Shown one piece after another: positions 1 through 10,100 of a stretch of 50,532 nt of DNA. This DNA comes from Megasphaera massiliensis (GTDB lineage Bacteria; Bacillota; Negativicutes; Veillonellales; Megasphaeraceae). The translations under genes were made by a program, and so were the position numbers. The stretch lies in the NCBI RefSeq assembly GCF_000455225.1, contig NZ_HF954537.1, positions 682,162 to 732,693 of the forward strand, read 5' to 3'. The notes beneath the pieces were generated by a model. It saw only the letters and a list, made by a program, of their open reading frames with translations, had not been told where the DNA came from and did not search any database. Numbering within the stretch: position 1 is the stretch's first letter; every line of letters begins with the position of its first letter.

Positions 1-834
1 CAAGGTAACCGTGTCGCCGACGCGGCAGTCGCGGACGTTCTTCATGCTGGCTGCCAAATAACCGACGCTGCCGCAGCCGAGAGACGGCACGGGATGCATC
101 TGAGGCAGGAAGACGCCCGTTTCGATGACTTCAAATTCTTTGCCCGAAGCCATCATGCGGATCCGCTGGCCCGGCTTTAAGCTGCCTTCCATGATGCGGA
201 TGTTAGCGATAGCCCCCTTATAGGCATCGAAGTGGGAGTCGAAGATGAGGGCCCGCAAGGGCTTATCTTCTTCGTCGGCCGGGGCGGGAATGCGCTGGAC
301 AATGGCTTCCAGGACCTGGTCGACGCCGAGGCCCGTCTTGGCGCTGATCATGATAGCGTCGGAGGCATCGAGACCGATGACGTCTTCGATTTCCTTGCAG
401 ACTCGGTCCGGGTCTGCACTGGGCAGGTCGACCTTATTGATGATGGGGATGATTTCTAAGTCATGTTCCAAGGCAAGGTACACATTGGCCAAGGTTTGGG
501 CTTCGACGCCCTGGGTGGCGTCGACGATGAGCAGGGCCCCTTCGCAGGCGGCCAGGCTTCGCGATACTTCGTAGTTGAAGTCGACGTGCCCCGGCGTATC
601 GATGAGGTTCAGCGTATACTGTTTGCCGTCTTTGGCATCATAAATGAGGCGGGCCGACTGCGCTTTGATAGTAATGCCTCGTTCTCGTTCAAGGTCCATC
701 GTGTCGAGTAACTGGGCTTCCATTTCCCGTTCGGGCACAGTGCCGGTCATTTCCAGCATCCGGTCGGCCAAGGTAGACTTGCCGTGGTCGATATGAGCAA
801 TGATTGAAAAGTTTCTGATATGATCTGTGGACAC
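1..834 (-). CDS. lepA: Elongation factor 4 (LepA), N-terminal 278 residues, partial
   Basis: The reverse strand encodes the start of the translational GTPase LepA (EF4), which back-translocates stalled ribosomes. The G1 P-loop is in [10 protein letters not shown]2/switch I lies around [10 protein letters not shown]3 is DTPGH and G4 is NKVD, followed by the beginning of domain II. The window edge cuts the gene at a codon boundary, so the C-terminal half is missing because of the window and not because of a mutation. I chose the GTG at 834 as start: it directly precedes the conserved [12 protein letters not shown] segment and has AGAGGGG about 9 nt upstream, and no ATG fits in frame. It lies 19 nt after mnmA on the same strand and is probably co-transcribed with it. 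Confidence 0.95.
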   Translation of the reverse strand, partial: MSTDHIRNFSIIAHIDHGKSTLADRMLEMTGTVPEREMEAQLLDTMDLERERGITIKAQSARLIYDAKDGKQYTLNLIDTPGHVDFNYEVSRSLAACEGALLIVDATQGVEAQTLANVYLALEHDLEIIPIINKVDLPSADPDRVCKEIEDVIGLDASDAIMISAKTGLGVDQVLEAIVQRIPAPADEEDKPLRALIFDSHFDAYKGAIANIRIMEGSLKPGQRIRMMASGKEFEVIETGVFLPQMHPVPSLGCGSVGYLAASMKNVRDCRVGDTVTL

Positions 835-853
835 CGTATGTTTCCCCTCTTTC

Positions 854-1933
854 TTATTGGATGACGCCGCCGCCGAGGACGCGTTCCCCTGTTTCTTCAT
901 CGTAGAGCACGAGGGCCTGGCCGGCCGTAACGGCACGCTGGGCTTCATCGAACTCGACGCGCATGTCGTCGCCGTCAGGATAGACCGTGCAGGGCGATTC
1001 GTTAGCCGCATAGCGTATCTTGCCGAGGGCCCGGAAGGGCGCTGTCGGCACCTGTTCGACCCACGTCGCTTCGCTGGCTTCGACGGTCTTTGAAAACAGG
1101 TCCTTTTCTGAACCGACGATGACTCGATTATGTTCGACGTCTAAGGCAGTGACGTAGTAGGGACCGCCGGGACCGCCGAGGTTGAGTCCCCGCCGCTGGC
1201 CGACGGTATAGGCAGCAATGCCCTGATGACGGCCGATGACGCGGCCCGATTCATCGACGAAGTCGCCGGGCTTAAAGATATCCTTCTGTTCCTTTTCCAA
1301 AAAGCCCTTGTAGTCGTTGTCGGGAATGAAGCAAATATCCTGACTTTCGGGCTTGTTGAAGACCGGAAGGTTCCACTCTTTGGCCAGTTTCCGCGTGTCG
1401 GCCTTCTCGAGATCGGCCATGGGGAACAGGAGGTGCGGCAAGATGTCCTGGGTCAGCTGATAGAGGACGTAGGACTGATCTTTGCGGCGGTCTGTACCGC
1501 GTAAGAGCGAATAGATTCCCGTCTGTTCGTCTTTTGCCAGACGGGCGTAATGGCCGGTGGCCAGGAAATCGGCGCCAAACTGCTTGGCTTTTTCCCAGAG
1601 CAGGCCGAATTTAATAAATTTATTGCAGGCAATGCAGGGATTGGGCGTCTTGCCCCGGCGATAGGAATCGACGAAATAGTCGATGACATCGCGGCGGAAC
1701 AGTTCGCGGAAATCCAAGGTATAATGGGGAATGCCCAGAACCGAAGCGACGGCTTTGGCGTCGTCGACGGAACTGAGGGAACAGCAGGCGTGGACGTTGT
1801 CGATGGTGCAGGCCGGGTCTTCTTCCCACAGGCGCAGGGTGATGCCGATGACGTCATACCCCTGCTGCTTTAAAAGACCGGCTGTAACCGAGCTGTCGAC
1901 GCCGCCGCTCATAGCTACTGCGACTCGTTTCAT
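854..1933 (-). CDS. mnmA: tRNA-specific 2-thiouridylase MnmA
   Basis: The 359-residue product thiolates U34 of tRNA-Glu, -Gln and -Lys to s2U, using persulfide sulfur and ATP. The PP-loop motif SGGVDSS is at residues 9-15. The two catalytic cysteines expected for the family are at C103 (within CIACNK) and C201 (within SQDICFI), very close to the positions in the E. coli enzyme. Length is normal. It starts 2 nt after the cysteine desulfurase stop, so the sulfur donor and the thiolase form a tight operon, an arrangement also seen in Firmicutes. The complete active site makes the assignment firm. Confidence 0.96.
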   Translation of the reverse strand: MKRVAVAMSGGVDSSVTAGLLKQQGYDVIGITLRLWEEDPACTIDNVHACCSLSSVDDAKAVASVLGIPHYTLDFRELFRRDVIDYFVDSYRRGKTPNPCIACNKFIKFGLLWEKAKQFGADFLATGHYARLAKDEQTGIYSLLRGTDRRKDQSYVLYQLTQDILPHLLFPMADLEKADTRKLAKEWNLPVFNKPESQDICFIPDNDYKGFLEKEQKDIFKPGDFVDESGRVIGRHQGIAAYTVGQRRGLNLGGPGGPYYVTALDVEHNRVIVGSEKDLFSKTVEASEATWVEQVPTAPFRALGKIRYAANESPCTVYPDGDDMRVEFDEAQRAVTAGQALVLYDEETGERVLGGGVIQ

Positions 1934-1935
1934 GT

Positions 1936-3078
1936 CTAATCTCCTCTACTGGTCGTCACGGCGTCCCGGATCCGGGACACGGCGTGTTCAATATCTTCTG
2001 TCGTATTGTCTTTGCCGACGGACAGGCGGATGCTGCTGCGCAGCCACTTTTCTTCGACGCCCATGGCCTGTAGGACGTGGGACGCTTCGACGGCACCGGC
2101 TTCGCAGGCCGACCCGGCCGATACGGCAATGCCCTGTAAATCGAGGGCGATGAGTAAAATGGCACTGTCCACCCCGTCGACGCTGAAGTCGATGATATTG
2201 GGCAGAACCTGACGGCGATTGCCGTTTAAGCGGAACCGATCGTCGCCTTGAATGAGCTTGTCATAGACGATGTCGGTCAAAACCCGGGCGGCTTTGGCCC
2301 GATCGTCCCGTTCTTTTTCAAGTAAGGCCGCTGCCTCGCCGAAACCGACGATGGCGGCGACGTTTTCGGTCCCTGCCCGCAGGCGGTGTTCCTGAGGACC
2401 GCCGTAGGCTTCGGCTGTCACCTTGAGTCCGTGGCGGATATACAAGGCACCGACGCCCTTAGGGCCATAAATCTTATGGCTGCAGACGGTGAGCATGTCG
2501 ATATTTTCTTCCATAGGCCGAACGGGCAGATAGCCGAAGGCCTGAACGGCATCGACATGAAAGGCAACGCCTTTTTCCTTGGCCAGGGCTCCGATGGCAG
2601 CAATGGGCTGAATCATGCCCGTTTCATTGTTAGCGTACATGACCGAAATGAGGGCCGTATCGTCCCTCATGGCAGCTTCCACATCGTCTGCTGAGACGCA
2701 GCCGTCTCCATTGACGGGGACGTAGGTCACGTCATAGCCCTTTTCTTCCAGGGCCTGGAAAGTTCTCAGGACGGCATGGTGTTCGACGGCCGTCGTGATG
2801 ACGTGGCCGCCCTTGGGAAAATTGGCCCGCAGATAGCCTAAAACAGCCAGGTTATCCGCTTCCGTTCCACCGCTGGTAAAGACCAGGTCTTCGCCGCTGA
2901 CGCCGAGGCAGTGTGCGACTTGACCGCGTGCCTTCTGAACGGCAGCCCGAGCCTGTTGACCAAAGTAATGGAGGCTCGACGGATTGCCGTAAGATGTCGT
3001 CAGATACGGCATCATGGCGTCCAGGACTTCCCGATCCATAGGCGTCGCTGCGGCATTATCTAAATAAATGCGTTTCAT
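1936..3078 (-). CDS. Cysteine desulfurase (NifS/IscS family, partner of MnmA)
   Basis: This 380-residue PLP enzyme converts L-cysteine to alanine and a protein persulfide. The PLP lysine is K202 in CSHKIYGPKG, and the persulfide cysteine is C325 in AGSACEAG on the mobile loop. HVDAVQAFG is the usual cofactor-aspartate segment. Coupling to mnmA (2-nt gap) suggests its main client is tRNA thiolation, as for YrvO of Bacillus, rather than a dedicated Fe-S operon; no iscU or iscR is nearby. The ATG at 3078 has a GGAG-type ribosome site. A small hairpin between it and topB suggests its own promoter; an extended -10-like TGGTATTAT lies about 60 nt upstream. The exact paralogue name is uncertain. Confidence 0.93.
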   Translation of the reverse strand: MKRIYLDNAAATPMDREVLDAMMPYLTTSYGNPSSLHYFGQQARAAVQKARGQVAHCLGVSGEDLVFTSGGTEADNLAVLGYLRANFPKGGHVITTAVEHHAVLRTFQALEEKGYDVTYVPVNGDGCVSADDVEAAMRDDTALISVMYANNETGMIQPIAAIGALAKEKGVAFHVDAVQAFGYLPVRPMEENIDMLTVCSHKIYGPKGVGALYIRHGLKVTAEAYGGPQEHRLRAGTENVAAIVGFGEAAALLEKERDDRAKAARVLTDIVYDKLIQGDDRFRLNGNRRQVLPNIIDFSVDGVDSAILLIALDLQGIAVSAGSACEAGAVEASHVLQAMGVEEKWLRSSIRLSVGKDNTTEDIEHAVSRIRDAVTTSRGD

Positions 3079-3102
3079 TTATGATTCTTACTCCTATATG
3101 GA

Positions 3103-3128
3103 CAAAAAAGCTATGAAAAAAATAGCTT
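3103..3128 (-). terminator. Intrinsic terminator after topB
   Basis: On the minus strand AAGCTAT and ATAGCTT form a 7-bp stem around a 7-nt T-rich loop, followed by a T run. It lies between the topB stop and the cysteine desulfurase gene. The stem is weak, so termination may be partial. Confidence 0.55.
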
Positions 3129-3190
3129 AATCTTTATAATACCATAGGGCGGCCTTTTTGTATATCCGTCCTTTTGACATATGGCCGTCA

Positions 3191-5323
3191 TCAGGACTTG
3201 GCGTAGAGGCTGGGCACGCCGTCGACGTCGGCACACTTGGTGTTGCAGGTCTCGCCGCTGCAGACCCAAAAGACGCCGTAGGGCCCGGTCCTTTTCTGGA
3301 AGGTCCCCTTCTTACAGCGCGGGCAGGGATAGGGCGACGGTTTGGCATCCCCGTCCTTCCCCTCTTCGGTAATAGGTTCCGTATGGCGGCACTTGGGATA
3401 GTTGCTGCAGCCGTAAAAGTCGCCGTACTTGCCGTGGCGCTTGACCATGGGGCTGCCGCATTCCGGGCAGGCCTTGGCGCCTTCGACCTTCATGACGACG
3501 CCGCCGGCAGCCGTGACCAAGGCTTTCAGAAAATCGAGCTGGTCGCGTAGGAAGGCTTCGAGGTTGTCCTTCCCGAGGCTCATCTGATAAAGCCGTTCTT
3601 CCCAAATGGCCGTTTCATCGGGATAGAGCATTTCGTCGGGCAGGGCGTCGACGAGAAGATAAGCGTTGTCCGTCGGCTTGAGATATTTCTTTTTCCCTTC
3701 GGCCGTCAAGAATTTGCGCTGAATCAATTCTTGAATGATCGTCGCCCGCGTCGCTTCCGTACCGATGCCTTGGACTTCTTTCAACTTCTTCTTCAAGCTG
3801 TCGTCTTTGACGTACTTATAAATTTCTTTCATGGCCGCCAATAAGGTCGACGGCGTAAACCGCGGCGGCGGCTTGGTCGCCTTCTTGTCAACCTGGCCGT
3901 TTCGGTAATGGACGGCATCGCCTTTGCGGACGACGGGAAGTTCTCCCTTTTCTTCCTCATCGTCATTCTTATCGCTCTGATAGAGGACCTTCCATCCCGG
4001 CACGGTGACGGCCTTGCCGTGGGCGACGAAGGTCTCGTCGGCGCAGTCGATGGTAATCCGCGTCTGGTCGTATTCGTGGATGGGATAGAACTGGGCCAGA
4101 TAGGCCTGGGCGATGAGGTAATAAATGCGCTGCTGGACGGCGGTCAATTTGTCGAAAGGACAAGGAACGGTCGTCGGGATGATGGCGTGATGGGCCGTAA
4201 TCTTGCTGTCGTTCCAGGCCCGACTCTTGATCTTGCCGTCAGCCCCGGCCGCCCATTCAGGAAGCTTCCCGGCCGGGATGGCCGCGATATTCGCTAAGAT
4301 GCGGGGCACGTCTTTACGCTGATTGAGGGGCAGGTATTCACAGTCCGAGCGGGGATAGGTCGTAAGCTTCCGTTCGTACAAGGTCTGGGCCGTGTCGAGG
4401 ACCTGCTGGGGCGTGTAGCCGTAGCGCTTGCCGGCCAAGACCTGGAGGGACGACAAGGATAAGGGCAAACGCTGGGGTTCTTTCTTCTTGGATTTCTTAT
4501 TCTCGACGATGGTTCCGTCGGGATTGGCCGCTAAGCGGGATAAGATATCCTTCGCCGCTTCTTCCTTGATACAGCGCCCTTCGGAATCGAGGCCGGCCTG
4601 GGTATCCTTCGGCTGCCACTGAGCGCGGATGAGGCCGTTCTTATGCTCAAAATCGGCTTTCACGACGTAATACGTAACCGGCACGAAATCGTCGAGTTCC
4701 CGCTGGCGGCGGACGACGAGGGCTAAGGTCGGCGTCTTGACTCTTCCGATGGGAAAGACGACGCGATGGCCCTGACGACGAGCCGACAAGGTATAGGCTC
4801 GGGACAGGTTCATGCCGATGAGCCAGTCGGCCCGGCTCCGAGCTAAGGCCGAATCCTTCAAGTGGACGAAGTCGCCGTTGCTGCGAAGATCGCCTAAGGA
4901 TTCATGGATGCTCTTTTCATCAAGGGCATTGAGGAGAATGCGCTCGACAGGTTTTTCATTCCCGACGTAGTCGAGGATCTCGTCGATGAGCAGCTGCCCT
5001 TCCCGGTCAGGGTCACCGGCGTTGACGATGGCATCGACATCGGGACTTGAAATGAGGCCTTCAATGATATGGAACTGCTCCTTGCTGGCCGGACTGATGA
5101 GGAGTTTCCATTCCGTCGGAATGATGGGTAAATCTTCCGCCTTCCAGCGTTTATATTTGGGGTCGTAGTCTTGAGGTTCGGCCTGCTGCAGGACGTGGCC
5201 GTAAGCCCAGGTGACGATGCCGCCTCCCGTACGGATACAGCCGTTTCCCCGCCGATGAGGTTCCGGCAGGCACTTAGCCAGTTCCCGGGCCATACTCGGT
5301 TTTTCGGCAATAAAAAGTTTCAT
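3191..5323 (-). CDS. topB: DNA topoisomerase III (TopB)
   Basis: A 710-residue type IA topoisomerase that relaxes and decatenates single-strand-containing DNA. An N-terminal TOPRIM domain opens with KLFIAEKPSMA and carries DPDREGQ at about residues 104-110. The active-site tyrosine is Y323 in LTTYPRSD. The C-terminus has two zinc-ribbon modules, one with CPECGSPM...CSNYPKC and one with CPRCKKGTF...CSGETC, the second ending the protein. An upstream TTG in the same frame is open, but the ATG at 5323 has AGAGAG at good spacing and begins the conserved MKLFIAEKPS, so I use it. An extended -10-like TGCTATAAG at about 5355-5362 may be its promoter. It sits next to an OLD nuclease gene. Confidence 0.95.
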   Translation of the reverse strand: MKLFIAEKPSMARELAKCLPEPHRRGNGCIRTGGGIVTWAYGHVLQQAEPQDYDPKYKRWKAEDLPIIPTEWKLLISPASKEQFHIIEGLISSPDVDAIVNAGDPDREGQLLIDEILDYVGNEKPVERILLNALDEKSIHESLGDLRSNGDFVHLKDSALARSRADWLIGMNLSRAYTLSARRQGHRVVFPIGRVKTPTLALVVRRQRELDDFVPVTYYVVKADFEHKNGLIRAQWQPKDTQAGLDSEGRCIKEEAAKDILSRLAANPDGTIVENKKSKKKEPQRLPLSLSSLQVLAGKRYGYTPQQVLDTAQTLYERKLTTYPRSDCEYLPLNQRKDVPRILANIAAIPAGKLPEWAAGADGKIKSRAWNDSKITAHHAIIPTTVPCPFDKLTAVQQRIYYLIAQAYLAQFYPIHEYDQTRITIDCADETFVAHGKAVTVPGWKVLYQSDKNDDEEEKGELPVVRKGDAVHYRNGQVDKKATKPPPRFTPSTLLAAMKEIYKYVKDDSLKKKLKEVQGIGTEATRATIIQELIQRKFLTAEGKKKYLKPTDNAYLLVDALPDEMLYPDETAIWEERLYQMSLGKDNLEAFLRDQLDFLKALVTAAGGVVMKVEGAKACPECGSPMVKRHGKYGDFYGCSNYPKCRHTEPITEEGKDGDAKPSPYPCPRCKKGTFQKRTGPYGVFWVCSGETCNTKCADVDGVPSLYAKS

Positions 5324-5402
5324 ACCACATCTCTCTTTCTGCAATAGACTGTACCTTATAGCATACCATATTTTGAGGTTTCTTTACAGGGTGCCATCGG
5401 CA

Positions 5403-5435
5403 CAAAAAGCAACCCAGGCCTATACGGCTTGGGTT
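5403..5435 (-). terminator. Terminator overlapping the end of the OLD nuclease gene
   Basis: On the minus strand AACCCAAGCC and GGCCTGGGTT form a 10-bp stem with one mismatch, followed by GCTTTTTG. The stop codon of the OLD gene lies in the loop. It separates the OLD gene from topB. Confidence 0.7.
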
Positions 5436-7081
5436 ACTTTGGCTAATTGTCCGACGGCCCGGATGACGTTGGCAAAGGCCGGCGGAATATCGTCTTTTTC
5501 AAGGGATTGGCCGAGGAGGCGTCCGAGAATGACGCCTTTATTACTGTACAGCCAGGCAAAATAGTAGACGTACAGGGCCCGCTTATTGCGAGGGTTGACG
5601 TTCCACAACCGGCGTGCCGGATAGTCATGGTAATTGATATCCAGCTTACGGCAGGCCTTTTTGATCATGTCCGTCGTAGCCCTGGCGTGGTCGCCGCAGG
5701 CCGTGTTGATGATGCGGTCCAAATCGCGGCGCCGTCCCCTGTCGAGGAGGGTCTTGGCCAGATCCATTTCAAAACAGATTTCATGGGTAAAATAGACACC
5801 GCGTTCACCCTTGTGGGCCGCCTTGACGTCGGCGTCATACAAGGCGGCGACGGGAATCTTGAAGTATTCTAAAAGGGCTTTGATCTTAGAAATAGAGCTT
5901 TCACCGCGGGCGTTGATGAGACAGATGCCGTAGTAGTCAAAGGGTATGTTTAAGGTCACGCCGAATTGCTGGAAGCAGCCGTACTCCGTTTCGCCTTCGA
6001 CGATGAGGGCGCTTCGCGAATAGAGGGCCGCCTTGACTTCCGGGAAGTGCATGATCAGGTGTTTTTCAATTTCTTCGCTGAAATGGAAACAAGAGCCGCA
6101 GGCCGCTCGAACCATCCCCTGCTTATCGCGGTACAGGCGGATGATGTTGCGATAGTCGTCGATGAGGGAATCCGTCGAATGGGTGACGATAAACAGCTGC
6201 CCCCGCAAGCCGTCGATGTTGAACAGATCCTTGAGGATCCGGCAGAACTGAGGATCTTCGTTCTGGAGAAGCTGCTGATAATAATGGAGGACCGACCGCT
6301 GCATATACGGATGCAGGTGGATTTCAGGCTCGTCGATGGAGATGATGAGCGGCAGGTACCGCCTTCCTTTTTCATCGACGATGAGGTTGTGTTCCATGGG
6401 CACGGCCCGGCTGAGGGACATTTGGTAGACATGGGTAATGACGCAGAGCGCCGCCAGGGAAATGAATTTCATATTGTCCGCCCGGGGCCGATCCGTGCGG
6501 CACAAAAGCTTCGACAAGAGGAAGATATTGACGAAGTAGGAAGAATCGAGGCTGCCGACGGCCACTTCATGATGGATAAAGGCTCGCGCATCTTCTGACA
6601 AACCGTCCCAATGCTCCTCTCCCCAAGCCGAGAGCTTCTGCTCTAAGGCCCGATAGATTCGCGGAGCCACCCGCTGCTCTTCGGGAATGGTCGCCGAATA
6701 GGACACATAGCGCAGGCGGCGGATCAATTCTAAGGGCAGCTCTTCACCCGTGTCGTCGAAGTAGAGATGGGGATACATATCGCTGATATGCATTTCCATG
6801 CGGATGCGCAGATTTTGGCGATGTTCATCGGGTTTATCGGCAAAGTACTCCTTGTCGCTCTCGAGGAGATGAAGCCCCATGGTGATGATGATGGGCTGTG
6901 ACGGATCGGCGTAATCGTCTTCGTCGACGTTGCGGCCGTCGCTCATATATGCCAAAAGGCGCAGGAGACCGCTCTTGCCGATGGCATTTTCCCCGACGAT
7001 ATAGTTTGCCTTTTCATGAAAGGTCATGTCGACATCTTGTAAGTTTCGATAATTTTGAATGCGCATGTGCGTGATATACAC
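5420..7081 (-). CDS. OLD-family ATP-dependent endonuclease (AAA ATPase plus TOPRIM)
   Basis: A 553-residue protein with an ABC/SMC-like ATPase domain joined to a TOPRIM nuclease. Walker A is GENAIGKS (residues 30-37) and Walker B is ISIDEPEIHLHP (from about 247). A switch histidine lies in IVTHSTDS (about 298-305). The TOPRIM acidic residues are in IVEGETE (about 360-366) and YDADVK (about 415-420). This is the overcoming-lysogenization-defect fold found in phage P2 Old and in the GajA subunit of Gabija. No UvrD-like helicase gene adjoins it, so it resembles class 1 (single-gene) OLD proteins rather than Gabija. The start is GTG at 7081 with AAGGAGG about 7 nt upstream. Its cellular role is unknown; anti-phage defence or DNA repair are both possible. 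Confidence 0.85.
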   Translation of the reverse strand: MYITHMRIQNYRNLQDVDMTFHEKANYIVGENAIGKSGLLRLLAYMSDGRNVDEDDYADPSQPIIITMGLHLLESDKEYFADKPDEHRQNLRIRMEMHISDMYPHLYFDDTGEELPLELIRRLRYVSYSATIPEEQRVAPRIYRALEQKLSAWGEEHWDGLSEDARAFIHHEVAVGSLDSSYFVNIFLLSKLLCRTDRPRADNMKFISLAALCVITHVYQMSLSRAVPMEHNLIVDEKGRRYLPLIISIDEPEIHLHPYMQRSVLHYYQQLLQNEDPQFCRILKDLFNIDGLRGQLFIVTHSTDSLIDDYRNIIRLYRDKQGMVRAACGSCFHFSEEIEKHLIMHFPEVKAALYSRSALIVEGETEYGCFQQFGVTLNIPFDYYGICLINARGESSISKIKALLEYFKIPVAALYDADVKAAHKGERGVYFTHEICFEMDLAKTLLDRGRRRDLDRIINTACGDHARATTDMIKKACRKLDINYHDYPARRLWNVNPRNKRALYVYYFAWLYSNKGVILGRLLGQSLEKDDIPPAFANVIRAVGQLAKVTQAV

Positions 7082-7125
7082 AACGATTCCTCCTTTTTCC
7101 GGATATCCTTACTATAGGTATTCGA

Positions 7126-7166
7126 CAAAAAACGCGCTGCTCCCTTCTTTTGAGAGACAGCGCGTT
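7126..7166 (-). terminator. Terminator of the glycogen operon
   Basis: On the minus strand AACGCGCTG and CAGCGCGTT form a perfect 9-bp GC-rich stem followed by six T residues. It starts about 20 nt past the stop codon of the GH13-GH77 gene and closes the operon before the OLD gene. Confidence 0.9.
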
Positions 7167-7187
7167 ATTCCATTTCGGCAAGGAGAC

Positions 7188-10100
7188 TTAGCGGCCGCTT
7201 TTACGGCAAAGTTTCGCCAATCGGCGAGCCAAATCAAAGGTCGTCTGGCCTTCCTTCATCTGCCACTGCCAGTTGCCGTCGGCGACGCCGGGAACGTTCA
7301 TCCGAGCTTCTGCCGGGAGGGCCAACAGATCCTGCATGGGCACGATGACCGTTTCAGCCCGGCGGCGGTAGGTGTAGGCGATGACGGCCTGTACCAGCTC
7401 TTCCGGCGAGACGTCGTCAGAAAGGTCCAACATGCGGCGAATATGAAGCTGTTCGCTTTCAGAAAGTTCCTGTTCATACCATCCCCGAATCGTATTGTTG
7501 TCGTGGGTCCCCGTATAGGCGATACAGTTCAGTTCTGTATCGAAGGCGCGAATGCCGTCGGAACGGTCTTTAAGATGGAACTGGAATACCTTCATACCCG
7601 GGAGATCAAGGGCGTCTTTTAAGGCGCAGACGTCATCGGTAATGACGCCTAAATCTTCGGCAACCAGGTTCAGTCGGCCCAGTTTTTGATAGACGGCGCG
7701 GAACAAATCGAGGCCCGGCCCTTCTTTCCAGGCACCGTCTTTAGCAGTCGGGGCGCCCTGAGGGACGGCCCAGTAGGCGGCAAAGCCCCGGAAATGATCG
7801 ACCCGCAGTTCATCGAAGAGGTCTTTCATGCGGCGGAAACGATCGGTCCACCACTGATAGCCGTCGGCGGCCATGGCGTCGTAATCATATAAGGGATTGC
7901 CCCAAAGCTGGCCGTCGGCACTGAAGTAGTCAGGCGGTACGCCGGCGACCGATACGGGCCGTCCGTCCTCATCGAGGTCGAACTGATCCTGATGAGCCCA
8001 GCAGTCGGCACTGTCATGGGCAACGAACATGGGCAGGTCGCCGAGGATGGTGATGCCGTTTTCTTTGGCATACGCCCGAAGCTCGTGCCACTGACGGTCG
8101 AAGATGTACTGCATGAATTTGACATGGGACACTGTGGCCGAGAGTTCCTTACCATAGCGCGTAAGAGCTGCGGCATCGTGGCGGCGGATGTCATCGGGCC
8201 ATTCCGTCCAAGGACGGCCCTTAAAGAAATCACGGATACTGCGGAACAAGGCGTAGTCGTCGAGCCAGTAGGCATTGGCCTCACAGAAGTCCCGGAAGGG
8301 CTGCCAGGAAATGATGAGGTCCTTATCGTGAGACAGATTCCATAAGATGCGGGCCTTTTCGGCCGCCACCTCCGATGGCGGCAAGCCTTTCCCCATAGCG
8401 ATGAAATCGGCGACGACGTCTTTTTTCAGCCAGCCCCAGTCACACAGTCGTTCTAAAGAAATGAGGGATTCGTTTCCGGCAAAGGCCGATTCCGAGAGAT
8501 ACGGCGAATCGCCGGCCAAGGGCGGCATCAGGGGCAGGATCTGCCAGACCGATTGACCGGCCGTCTTAAGGAAGTCGACGAATCGATACGCCGCCGTCCC
8601 TAAGACGCCCTTTCCGACAGCTGCCGGCAGTGACGTCGGATGGAGAAGGACGCCGCTGCGTTTCTTTTCGGCCTCACCGGCCTGTAAGATGACCGCTTCT
8701 AAGGGCGGCAGGGTCAAGGTCAGGCGGCTGTTCAAGGTCACTTCCGGTTCCATTCGCTTATTCAGGGCATTGGTAAACTTGCCGTAAGCCAATCCGTCCG
8801 TATACAGGCTGATGGTCCGAAGCGCCGACGGATTCCGGTTCATGGCGACGATGAACAGCCCGTCTTCTGCCGGTTTCCCAAAGACGTCGCGGCCGCCTTC
8901 GATGAGCCTGGCAAAGGCGTAAACGTCGCCGTCGGCGTAGAGCGGGATGAAACGGCCCGTCTGTAAGGCATCATGAGCCGTCCGCAAACGCGTCAAAGCC
9001 TTGGTCCAACCGAGAATATCCCAGTCTTCCCGTCCCCAGGGATAGGTCCGACGGTTGTCCGGATCCTTACCGCCGGTGAGACCGGCTTCATCACCGTAAT
9101 AGATACAGGGCGCACCGGGCATGGTCATCTGCCACGTCGTCAAGAGTTTCAACCTCTTTTTGGCCGTCGTTTCGACATCTTCTACGTCGGTGCCGCCGGC
9201 GGCACTCAGGACGGTCAAGATTCGTTCGATGTCATGGCTGCTGATGAGGTTGAGCATGGCATAGAAATTTTCCGGCGGATAATTTTCCCGAAGGCGGGTC
9301 AATTCATCATTCATGCGCCGTGCCTCTTTGGCTCCGGTGACAAAATCCACCATCAAGGCCCTTTGGGCGTAGTTCATGGCGCTGTCGATGTCGTAGCCCG
9401 AGAGGTATTCCCGCTGCTCGCTGTAGCTGACCTTATTCGACGCGTCTTCCCAGACTTCGCCGATGAGGACGGCGTCGGGATTTTCTTCTTTCAAGGTCTT
9501 ATAGAACTGCCGCAAGAAAGGAACGGGCAGCTCGTCGATGACATCGAGGCGCCAGCCGCGGATGCCCTGATTGAGCCAGTATTTGAGGACGCTTTCTTTC
9601 TTGTTAATGATGAAATCCATGTACGACGGCGTCGTTTCCTCGACGTCGGGCAGGTCCGACACGCCCCACCACGATTCGTATTCATCGGGATAGTTGGTGA
9701 ATCGGAACCATTCGTAGTACAGCGATTCCTTCGATTGGTAAGCGCCGACGCCGGGATAATGACCGAAGCGGTTGAAGTAGATGCTGTCGGCCCCGGTATG
9801 GCTGAAAACGCCGTCGAGGATGACGGCCATGCCGGCCTCTTTGGCAGCTTTACAAAAGGCGGCAAATTCTTCATTGGTCCCCAGCATGGGATCGACGCGG
9901 AAATAATCGGCCGTTCCGTAGCGGTGATTACTCGAGCTTTCAAAGATGGGATTGAGGTAAATGGCCGTAATACCCAATTCTTTTAAATAAGGCAGTTTCT
10001 CCTGAATGCCCTTGATATTGCCGCCAAAAAAGTCATAATAAACGATATCGCCGACGCCTTCCCGCTTGCAGTAGTAAGGCTTATCATACCAATTACTGTG

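Noticed and set aside
5420-7081. Gabija-type defence system
   Set aside because: The OLD nuclease is present but no UvrD/GajB helicase gene flanks it; topB and a glycogen enzyme do.
8973-9986. 337-codon plus-strand frame inside the GH13-GH77 gene, and similar long antisense frames in glgA, glgP, glgB and the etf genes
   Set aside because: They are antisense shadows caused by GC-rich codon use; the opposite strand encodes clearly conserved enzymes.
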